Shown here: positions 58,158 through 64,000 of the stretch, in pieces
Layout of the letters: every line of letters begins with the position of its first letter
Numbering within the stretch: the stretch's first letter is position 1
Program-made: the position numbers and the translations under genes
Assembly (NCBI RefSeq): GCF_028416635.1
Contig: NZ_CP114013.1
Coordinates: forward strand, 5,332,001-5,396,000
Direction of reading: 5' to 3'
Length of the DNA: 64,000 nt
Origin: Baekduia alba
Lineage (GTDB): Bacteria > Actinomycetota > Thermoleophilia > Solirubrobacterales > Solirubrobacteraceae
The notes under the pieces: generated by a model
What the model was told of the DNA's origin: nothing
The model's input: the letters and a program-made list of their open reading frames with translations, nothing else
Database searches by the model: none

Positions 58158-58765
58158 GCGACCAGCTCACCGAGACGCTCGAGGCGGCTTCCCAGCACGA
58201 GAAGCTCGTCTTCCTCTGCTCCTTCCAGAAGGAGGAGTCGGTCATCCTCGACGAGCTGCTGCGCATCGCGGGTGGGTGGGACCGAATTCGGGTCGTCACG
58301 ATCGACACCGGCGTCCTCTTCCCCGAGACGCTGGCGACCTGGAAGCGCTTCGAAGACCACTACGGCGTGCGCGTCGAGGTCGAGGACGCCGCGAACGCGG
58401 CCGACCCGTGGACCGGGCCCGAGCACTGCTGCACGCCGCTGAAGGTCGCGGCGCTGGAGCGGTCGCTGGCGGGCACCGACGCGTGGGTCACCGGCGTGCG
58501 CCGCGAGCAGGCCGAGACGCGCGCCGGTGCCGAGCTGATCGAGGACGACGCCAAGCGCCCCGGGGTCAAGAAGTACAACCCGCTCGCGTTCTGGACCGAG
58601 AAGGACGTGTGGGCGCGAATCTTCGACCGCGGCCTGCCCTACCACCCGCTCCACGACCAGGGCTACGCGTCGATCGGCTGCGCCCCATGCACCCAGCCGG
58701 GCGACGGCCGCGCCGGTCGCTGGGCGGGGACCGACAAGACCGAGTGCGGCATCCACGTCGTCTGA
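58145..58765 (+). CDS. cysH: APS/PAPS reductase (CysH, Fe-S type)
   Basis: A 206-residue thioredoxin-dependent reductase. The P-loop-like LCSFQKEESVILDELLR replaces SGGKDS, as usual in CysH. Cys-Cys in EHCCTPLKV and Cys-x2-Cys in GCAPCTQPGDGRAGRWAGTD bind a Fe4S4 cluster; ECGIH near the C terminus holds the nucleophilic Cys. The cluster motif indicates an adenylyl-sulfate (APS) reductase, consistent with CysN lacking a CysC kinase domain. It makes sulfite for the upstream reductase. It overlaps that gene by 13 bases and cysD starts 16 bases after its stop. Confidence 0.93.
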   Translation: MRGLSDQLTETLEAASQHEKLVFLCSFQKEESVILDELLRIAGGWDRIRVVTIDTGVLFPETLATWKRFEDHYGVRVEVEDAANAADPWTGPEHCCTPLKVAALERSLAGTDAWVTGVRREQAETRAGAELIEDDAKRPGVKKYNPLAFWTEKDVWARIFDRGLPYHPLHDQGYASIGCAPCTQPGDGRAGRWAGTDKTECGIHVV

Positions 58766-58781
58766 GGATCTGAGCCCCCGC

Positions 58782-59699
58782 ATGAGCCCGAGCCCCCACA
58801 CCCTCACCCACCTGCAGGCGCTGGAGGCCGAGGCCATCCACGTGATGCGCGAGGTCGCCGCCGAGCGCGAGAAGCCCGTGCTGCTGTTCAGCGGCGGCAA
58901 GGACTCGATCGTGCTGGCGCGCCTGGCCGAGAAGGCGTTCCGGCCCGGGAAGTTCCCCTTCCCGCTCATGCACATCGACACGGGGCACAACTTCGACGAG
59001 GTCATCGCGTTCCGCGACAACCTGGTCGAGCGCCTCGGCGAGCGCCTGATCGTCGCCTCCGTGCAGGAGTCGATCGACCAGGGCCGCGTGGTCGAGGAGA
59101 CGGGGCCGCGGGCGTCGCGCAACCGATTGCAGACGACGACGTTGTTGGATGCCTTGGCCGAGCACGGCTTCGACGCGGCGTTCGGCGGCGCGCGCCGCGA
59201 CGAGGAGCGCGCGCGGGCCAAGGAGCGCATCCTGAGCTTCCGCGACGACTTCGGCGGCTGGGACCCGAAGGCGCAGCGGCCCGAGCTGTGGAACATCTAC
59301 AACACGCGCGTGCGGCGCGGCGAGAACGTCCGCGCGTTCCCGCTGAGCAACTGGACCGAGCTGGACGTGTGGCAGTACATCCAGGACGAGGAGATCGAGG
59401 TCCCCTCGATCTACCTGGCGCACGAGCGGTCGGTGTTCCGGCGCGACGGCATGCTGTACGCCGACTCCGAGCACATCGAGCGCGACGCGCGCGACGGCGA
59501 CCCGTTCGTGACCTCGGTGCGCTACCGCACGGTGGGCGACATCTCCTGCACCGGCGCCGTGGCGTCGGAGGCCGCGACGCTGGCGTCGGTCGTCGCCGAG
59601 ATCGCGGCGACCAACGTGACCGAGCGCGGCGAGACCCGCGCCGACGACCGGGTGTCGGAGTCGGCGATGGAAGACCGCAAGGTCGCCGGCTACTTCTAG
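58782..59699 (+). CDS. cysD: Sulfate adenylyltransferase subunit 2
   Basis: A 305-residue ATP sulfurylase catalytic subunit: HLQALEAEAIHVMREVAAER, the PP-loop LLFSGGKDSIVLARLAEKAF, HIDTGHNFDEVIAFRDNLVE, AFGGARRDEERARAKERILS, and NWTELDVWQYIQDEEIEVPS. The length is the family norm. It forms APS from sulfate and ATP in complex with CysN, 21 bases downstream. The C-terminal RVSESAMEDRKVAGYF is the usual CysD ending. Confidence 0.97.
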   Translation: MSPSPHTLTHLQALEAEAIHVMREVAAEREKPVLLFSGGKDSIVLARLAEKAFRPGKFPFPLMHIDTGHNFDEVIAFRDNLVERLGERLIVASVQESIDQGRVVEETGPRASRNRLQTTTLLDALAEHGFDAAFGGARRDEERARAKERILSFRDDFGGWDPKAQRPELWNIYNTRVRRGENVRAFPLSNWTELDVWQYIQDEEIEVPSIYLAHERSVFRRDGMLYADSEHIERDARDGDPFVTSVRYRTVGDISCTGAVASEAATLASVVAEIAATNVTERGETRADDRVSESAMEDRKVAGYF

Positions 59700-59720
59700 G
59701 CCTTAAGGCCGACTTCTTCT

Positions 59721-60950
59721 ATGACTACTCTCCTCCGCCTCGCCACCGCGGGCTCCGTCGACGACGGCAAGTCGACGCTCATCGGGCGCCTGCTGCACGA
59801 CTCCAAGGCGATCCTCGCCGACCAGTACGCCGACCTCAACGGGCGCGACGGCGAGCTCGACCTGTCGCGGTTGACCGACGGCCTGCGCGCCGAGCGCGAG
59901 CAGGGCATCACGATCGACGTCGCCTACCGCTACTTCGCGACGCCGGCCCGCGACTTCATCCTGGCCGACACGCCCGGCCACGTGCAGTACACGCGCAACA
60001 TGGTCACGGGCGCGTCGACCGCCGACGTGGCGATCGTCCTGGTCGACGCGCGCCACGGCGTGGTCGAGCAGACCAAGCGCCATGCGTTCATCGCGTCGCT
60101 GCTCGGGATCCCGCACCTGGTGGTCGCGGTCAACAAGATGGATCTGGTCGAGTACAGCGAGGAGCGCTTCGACGAGATCGTGCGCGACTTCTGCGCGTTC
60201 CGCAGGCAGCTGTCCTCGCGCGACATCGCGTTCATCCCGATCAGCGCGCTGGTCGGCGACAACGTGGTCGACCGCTCGGAGAACACCTCGTGGTACGCGG
60301 GCAAGCCGTTGTTGGAGCACTTGGAAGGGATCGACCCGGCCGACGACCGCAACCTGGAGGACCTGCGCTTCCCGGTCCAGCTGGTGATCCGCTCGGAGGG
60401 CAACGACTACCGCGGCTACGCGGGGCAGGTCGCGTCGGGCGTGGTCCGGCCGGGCGACCGCGTGACGGTGCTGCCGTCGGGCGTGTCGTCGGAGGTCGCC
60501 GCCGTCGAGACGCTGGACGGTCCGCTGAAGGAGGCGTTCCCGCCGCAGTCGGTGACGGTGCGGCTCGTTGATGACGTCGACGTGTCGCGCGGCGACGTCC
60601 TGGTCGCCGCCAACGGGGGGGCGGGCGGGGACCGGGTCGTGCGCGAGTTCGACGCCGACGTGTGCTGGTTCTCGGACCGACCGCTGCGCCCGGGCGCGCG
60701 GTACCTGTTGAAGCACTTGACGCACACGGCCGAGGCGGTCGTGGACGCGATCCACGACGTCGTCGACGTCCACACGCTCGAGCGCGGCCCGGCCCCGAGC
60801 GAGTTGGGGCTCAACGACATCGGCCGCATCCGGCTGCGCACGCGCCGGCCGCTGCTGGCCGACCCGTACGCGCGCAACCGCGTCACCGGCGCGTTCATCC
60901 TGATCGACGAGTCCGACAACGACACCGTCGCCGGCGGGATGATCGCCTGA
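59721..60950 (+). CDS. cysN: Sulfate adenylyltransferase subunit 1 (GTPase)
   Basis: A 409-residue EF-Tu-like GTPase driving ATP sulfurylase: G1 in GSVDDGKSTLIGRLLHDSK, REQGITIDVAYRYFATPARD (switch), G3 DTPGHVQYTRNMVTGAST, G4 NKMDLV, then two beta barrels (FPVQLVIRSEGNDYRGYAGQ; RYLLKHLTHTAEAVVDAIHD). The APS kinase domain found in CysNC fusions is absent. Its stop TGA overlaps the proposed CTG start of the HAD gene. CysD and CysN together energise sulfate. Confidence 0.97.
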   Translation: MTTLLRLATAGSVDDGKSTLIGRLLHDSKAILADQYADLNGRDGELDLSRLTDGLRAEREQGITIDVAYRYFATPARDFILADTPGHVQYTRNMVTGASTADVAIVLVDARHGVVEQTKRHAFIASLLGIPHLVVAVNKMDLVEYSEERFDEIVRDFCAFRRQLSSRDIAFIPISALVGDNVVDRSENTSWYAGKPLLEHLEGIDPADDRNLEDLRFPVQLVIRSEGNDYRGYAGQVASGVVRPGDRVTVLPSGVSSEVAAVETLDGPLKEAFPPQSVTVRLVDDVDVSRGDVLVAANGGAGGDRVVREFDADVCWFSDRPLRPGARYLLKHLTHTAEAVVDAIHDVVDVHTLERGPAPSELGLNDIGRIRLRTRRPLLADPYARNRVTGAFILIDESDNDTVAGGMIA

Positions 60951-61588
60951 GCGACGCGGCCGGCCGCCTCCTGGCGCTCGATCTCGACGGGACCGTCGCG
61001 GACTGGGACGCCGCGTTCGACGCGTGGGCGTCGATCACGCTGGGCGAGGAGCACGACCGCGCGTGGCTGGCAGCGGCCAACGACGGCGGGATCACGCCGC
61101 GGCCCGCGTTCCTGGGCGCGGTACGCGAGCGCTTCGCGCTCGACGCGCCGGTCGAGACGTTGTTGGAGGACTACCTCCGGCTGACGTGGGCGCACATGCC
61201 GCGGCTGGCGCCCGCCGTCGTGGCGCGCCTGGAGGCGCTGCGCGCCGGCGGCTGGAAGCTCGCGGTCGTGACCAACGGCGAGGCGACCGCGCAGGCCTCG
61301 ACGGTCGAGAAGATCGGGCTGACACCGCTCCTCGACGCCTGCGTCGTCTCGGGCGCCGTCGGCCTCCGCAAGCCCGACCCGCGCATCGTCGAGCTGGCCG
61401 CCGCGGAGTGCGGCGTGAGCCTGGACGGCGCCTGGCTGATCGGCGACGGCGAGGCCGACATCGGCGCGGCCGCCGCGGCCGGCATCACCTCGGTCTGGCT
61501 CTCAGCGGGCCGCGAATGGGCGAGCGCCGCGGTGACGCCCGACCACACCGCGCCATCGCTGCTCGACGCGCTCGCGCTGGTCGCCTAG
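60947..61588 (+). CDS. HAD-family hydrolase, probable CTG start
   Basis: A 213-residue HAD-superfamily protein. Motif I LLALDLDGTVADWDAAF (nucleophile Asp in DLDGT), motif II LAVVTNGEATAQAS, motif III Lys in GLRKPDPRIVELAA, motif IV LIGDGEADIGAAAAAGI; the cap resembles beta-phosphoglucomutase/phosphatase types. No ATG, GTG or TTG lies in frame between well inside cysN and motif I, but a CTG at 60947 overlaps the cysN stop as CTGA, mirroring the ATGA/GTGA overlaps of this genome. So a CTG start is likely. Its coupling to cysN suggests a phosphatase in sulfate assimilation, for example acting on adenosine phosphates, which is inference. Confidence 0.8.
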   Translation: MSDAAGRLLALDLDGTVADWDAAFDAWASITLGEEHDRAWLAAANDGGITPRPAFLGAVRERFALDAPVETLLEDYLRLTWAHMPRLAPAVVARLEALRAGGWKLAVVTNGEATAQASTVEKIGLTPLLDACVVSGAVGLRKPDPRIVELAAAECGVSLDGAWLIGDGEADIGAAAAAGITSVWLSAGREWASAAVTPDHTAPSLLDALALVA

Positions 61589-61599
61589 CGGCGCGCAGC

Positions 61600-61805
61600 G
61601 CCGTCAGCGCCTCGTCGTAGAGCGCGGGCAGGCTGGCGAGCAGGCGCTCTGCGGCCGCGGGCACCGGTGGGCCGTGCACCGCGAAGCCGCCGTGCGTGAG
61701 GCTGCCGACCGCGTAGGCGGCCACGAGCCGGTCGCCGAGCGCCTCGCCCGCACGCGCCACCGCCGTCCGCAGGACGGCCCAACCGCGTTCGTCGTCGCCC
61801 ATCAC
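61600..61805 (-). pseudogene. Truncated nucleotidyltransferase-like remnant
   Basis: From GTG 61805 (overlapping the upstream stop as GTGA) or ATG 61802 the frame reads MGDDERGWAVLRTAVARAGE then ALGDRLVAAYAVGSLTHGGF, like the start of nucleotidyltransferase-fold proteins (GSLAHGGFxxxxSDVD). The catalytic DxD that must follow is missing; instead AVHGPPVPAAAERLLASLPA and LYDEALTAL, like a C-terminal helix, comes directly. Beyond about 61600 the frame becomes antisense to the HAD gene. This looks like a gene with its middle deleted. The frame's formal stop is at 61485. Confidence 0.5.
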
Positions 61806-63157
61806 CCCGGGACGGTAAACGCGTAGGACCCGACGAGGCGACCCGCGAACGGGCCCGAGCCGGACGAGTAGCCCACGCGCAGCGTGTGGGCGCCGGGGCA
61901 GTACGTCTCGCCGTCACGGCTCCCGAGCCCGCGCCGGACGGTGAACGTCACCGCCTCGCCGCGCGCGACGTTCCGCGTCGTCGCCTGGCCGCCGGCGGGC
62001 GACGGCCGATCGCAGCGCGAGCCCGCGAGGCCGGTCAGGGTCAAGGTGTAGTGATGGTCGGCGCGCATGATCGCCACCGGCGCGCGGAAGCGGACGGTGA
62101 ACCGGGCCGACGCGACCGTCCCGCGGCGCGTCACGGTCAGCGGGGCGCGGACGTCGGCCTTGTTGGTGGTGGTGGTCGAGGGCCGCGTCACGCCCGGCAG
62201 CGGCCCACCGGTCCGGCCGTGGCCGGCCACGCGCAGCGTCGTGCCGCCGGCGAACGTCGCGTCGACGCCGTCCCGGATCCGGGGCACGCCGATCGTCATC
62301 GCCGGCCGCGGCCCCGTGGCAAGCACGTCGCGCATCGCTCGGCGCAGCGCGGTGGGCCCCGTCACCCCCGCCTTGTGCAGCCGGCGCAGCTCGGCCGCCA
62401 TCCGCGCCTGGTTGCCCCGCTCCCGGCGATCACGAGCCTCGTACGGCGCCGGGTCGCTGCGCAGCACGAAGAGGTAGGCGCCGCCGCCGGCGCCGTCGAT
62501 CGCCGTCGTCGGCCCGCGGCGCCCGTCCGCGTCCACGTAGGTCGCGCTCCGCGCCGACGGGCCGAGCAACCCATAGCGGATGGTCCGCACCGCGGTCACC
62601 GGGCACGCCGACGCGCCGCACTGGTGGGGGTCGCCCATCCCGCCCGTGACCTGCACCGTCCGCAGTCCGCGCAGGACCGGGTAGCCGTTGCGCGCGACGA
62701 AGCCGCACAGGCTGTTCTGGCCCGGCACCGCGGCGATCGGGCGCAGGACCTCGCCCTGCATCCGCCCGAAGCGCCCGCGCACGACCTGGCCGACCTGCAC
62801 GCACGAGCCGCCGCGCGTGGAGCCGAAGATGCGCAGCGCCCACGGCGGTCCGCCGAGCGGGTCGGGCACGCGCAGCGCCAGGATGCGCGCCTGGCCCTGC
62901 GCGACGCCCGCGCCCGCGTCCGGCGAGGGCTTGGGCAGGTACTTGGTGTCGTCGGCCGGCGGCCCGACCTTCCAGACGTGCGTCGCGGCGACCGCTCCGC
63001 CCCCGGCGACCAGCAGCGCCGCGGCGGCCGCGAGCAGGCCGCCGCGCCGCGGCACGTGCCGCCAGGGCCGCGACCGCGGGCGCACCGGCGCCGTCGCGTG
63101 CGCGACGACCGCCCCGCGCAACTGCACCTCCAACCGATCGAACGCGTCGCCGCTCAC
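61802..63157 (-). CDS. Membrane protein coupled to ECF sigma factor, unknown function
   Basis: A 451-residue protein. Residues 1-45 are cytoplasmic (SGDAFDRLEVQLRGAVVAHA), then one helix (GGLLAAAAALLVAGGGAVAA, about 46-66), then a large extracytoplasmic part with four to six cysteines (GGSCVQVGQVV, NSLCGFVARNG, HQCGASACP, SRCDRPS, ETYCPG). The layout is like a membrane anti-sigma factor, but the cytoplasmic part lacks a ZAS motif (HxxxCxxC). Its GTG overlaps the ECF gene stop by four bases, so the pair is translationally coupled. It may respond to envelope signals and restrain the sigma factor; alternatively it is a target gene. Confidence 0.7.
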   Translation of the reverse strand: MSGDAFDRLEVQLRGAVVAHATAPVRPRSRPWRHVPRRGGLLAAAAALLVAGGGAVAATHVWKVGPPADDTKYLPKPSPDAGAGVAQGQARILALRVPDPLGGPPWALRIFGSTRGGSCVQVGQVVRGRFGRMQGEVLRPIAAVPGQNSLCGFVARNGYPVLRGLRTVQVTGGMGDPHQCGASACPVTAVRTIRYGLLGPSARSATYVDADGRRGPTTAIDGAGGGAYLFVLRSDPAPYEARDRRERGNQARMAAELRRLHKAGVTGPTALRRAMRDVLATGPRPAMTIGVPRIRDGVDATFAGGTTLRVAGHGRTGGPLPGVTRPSTTTTNKADVRAPLTVTRRGTVASARFTVRFRAPVAIMRADHHYTLTLTGLAGSRCDRPSPAGGQATTRNVARGEAVTFTVRRGLGSRDGETYCPGAHTLRVGYSSGSGPFAGRLVGSYAFTVPG

Positions 63158-63702
63158 GCCTCGCCCTCCTCCTCGATCCGCGCCCGCAGCGCCGCGAGCC
63201 CCCGCGACACCCGCTGGCGCACGACCTGCTCCGAGCACGCCAGCTCCGCGGCGATCTCGCCGTACCCGCGCTCCTCGACCACGCGGCCGACGACCGCGCG
63301 GCGCGTCGGCTCCGGCAGCTCGGCCAGCCACGCGTCCAACCGCTCGGCGCCCGCGTCGGCCCGGACCTCGACCGCCAGCAGGTCCGCGTCCTCCAGCTCC
63401 AGCGGCTCGAGCCGCAGCCGCAGCCGCGCCGCGTCCTCGACGCGCCCGCGCCGAACCGACTCGCGCCACTTGTTGCGGGCGATCCCGTACAGCCACGCCA
63501 CCGGATCGCCCTCGCCGCGCCATGACGCCGCGCCGACGACCGCCGCCGCGAACGTCTCCGCCGTCAGGTCGAACGCGAGCTCCGGCTCGGCCACGCGCCG
63601 GCGCAGGTAGGCCACGACCTCGTCGAGGTGGCGCCGGTAGAAGACCGCGAACGCCTCGTCGTCGCCCGCGGCCGCCCGGCGCAGGAGCGCGGAGTCGTCC
63701 AT
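63154..63702 (-). CDS. ECF-type RNA polymerase sigma factor
   Basis: A 182-residue sigma factor. Region 2: DDEAFAVFYRRHLDEVVAYL, RRRVAEPELAFDLTAETFAA and AWLYGIARNKWRESVRRGRV. Region 4: LPEPTRRAVVGRVVEERGYG, EIAAELACSEQVVRQRVSRG, LAALRARIEEE. The ATG at 63702 and GTG at 63705 are adjacent; the ATG is chosen. The coupled membrane protein follows. No clear anti-sigma signature is present in the partner, so the control mode is open. Confidence 0.9.
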   Translation of the reverse strand: MDDSALLRRAAAGDDEAFAVFYRRHLDEVVAYLRRRVAEPELAFDLTAETFAAAVVGAASWRGEGDPVAWLYGIARNKWRESVRRGRVEDAARLRLRLEPLELEDADLLAVEVRADAGAERLDAWLAELPEPTRRAVVGRVVEERGYGEIAAELACSEQVVRQRVSRGLAALRARIEEEGEA

Positions 63703-63752
63703 CACCCGTCATGTTGCGCGAGCGCCGGCGGTTGTGACGACGAGGAGTGGAC

Positions 63753-63780
63753 GGCGGGAGCGCTCTGACCCGCTCCCGCC
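63753..63780. terminator. Hairpin GGCGGGAGCG-CTCTGACC-CGCTCCCGCC
   Basis: A perfect 10-bp GC stem with an 8-base loop upstream of the ECF gene and 161 bases before the biotin carboxylase ATG. The remaining gap has no convincing gene; a 50-codon complement frame has poor codon bias. Confidence 0.45.
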
Positions 63781-63924
63781 GCCCGTGGCCTAGGTGGTGT
63801 CCCTCAGGCCATCTCGCGCCTCGCGGCGCAAGTCGTGACCCGGAAAGCGTTCGCGCCGAGCCTTCCCGGTCGTCCACTCCAACACACGCGATGCGTCGGC
63901 GGATCGCCACGACCCGCGATCAAA

Positions 63925-63930
63925 TAGCCT
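63925..63930 (+). promoter_or_regulatory. TAGCCT box for biotin carboxylase gene
   Basis: TAGCCT ends 10 bases before the ATG at 63941 within an AT-richer CAAATAGCCT. Confidence 0.45.
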
Positions 63931-63940
63931 TGCGCGCCGC

Positions 63941-64000
63941 ATGTTCTCCAAGGTCCTGGTTGCCAACCGGGGCGAGATCGCCATCCGCGTCATGCGCACG
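63941..64000 (+). CDS. Biotin carboxylase/acyl-CoA carboxylase alpha subunit (5' fragment)
   Basis: The last 60 bases encode MFSKVLVANRGEIAIRVMRT, the near-invariant N terminus of biotin carboxylase proteins (AccC, PccA/AccA alpha subunits, pyruvate carboxylase). The gene continues past the right edge. With the beta subunit at 46514 and the epsilon-like protein at 53944 it could complete a propionyl/acetyl-CoA carboxylase. Whether it carries a BCCP domain is not visible here. Confidence 0.85.
   Translation, partial: MFSKVLVANRGEIAIRVMRT

Noticed and set aside
63790-63940. Complement frame of about 50 codons before the biotin carboxylase gene
   Set aside because: Third positions are often A or T, unlike real genes here; no motif; it overlaps the promoter of the carboxylase gene.

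Overview
The window is very GC-rich, has strong G/C preference at third codon positions, uses GTG starts often and packs genes with 4-base ATGA/GTGA overlaps. It looks like a chromosomal segment of a high-GC actinobacterium. The methylmalonyl-CoA mutase, acyl-CoA carboxylase with an epsilon-like subunit, ECF42 sigma factor and two-domain laccase fit a soil lineage such as Thermoleophilia/Solirubrobacterales, but that placement is inference. I see no rRNA, tRNA, CRISPR array, prophage or complete insertion sequence.

Region 1 (about 0.2-30 kb and 33.4-36 kb) is a large surface-polysaccharide locus. It holds two Wzx-type flippases, a Wzy/O-antigen-ligase-type membrane protein, a polyprenyl-phosphate sugar transferase that would start the glycan, a WecG/TagA/CpsF transferase, about eleven GT2/GT4 glycosyltransferases, and sugar-nucleotide enzymes (two GDP-mannose 4,6-dehydratase-type proteins, a UDP-sugar dehydrogenase, two epimerases, a UDP-glucuronate decarboxylase). 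Small membrane or secreted proteins of unknown role are interspersed. Together they could build, flip and polymerise an exopolysaccharide or capsule rich in deoxy sugars and UDP-xylose-type sugars.

Region 2 (30.4-33.4 kb) interrupts it with a TetR regulator, a divergent SnoaL-like protein, a Tat-exported Dyp-type peroxidase and a small unknown protein. Region 3 (36-53 kb) is metabolic: a secreted 5'-nucleotidase, a MoaD-MoaE-SelB-like fusion, the methylmalonyl-CoA mutase large subunit, a copper operon (two cupredoxins and a two-domain multicopper oxidase), two FAD monooxygenases, a carboxylase beta subunit, an alpha/beta hydrolase, PhoD, and an ornithine-cyclodeaminase-like protein.

Region 4 (53-64 kb) holds a lone FCD domain, a carboxylase epsilon-like subunit, a DGPF-DGPF-ECF42 sigma operon, an assimilatory sulfate operon (sulfite reductase, APS-type reductase, CysD, CysN, HAD hydrolase), an ECF sigma/membrane protein pair, and the start of a biotin carboxylase. 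The carboxylase parts (beta, epsilon-like, biotin carboxylase) and the mutase lie in separate transcription units within 25 kb.

Features that stand out: a TAGNNT box 6-12 bases before more than twenty start codons, often reusing the previous gene's TAG stop; a 169-bp palindromic element with 20-bp perfect ends at 4680-4848; the three-part MoaD-MoaE-SelB-like protein; a GT2 plus DUF707-like fusion; and three gutted genes (Na+/H+ antiporter, proline dehydrogenase tail, nucleotidyltransferase).
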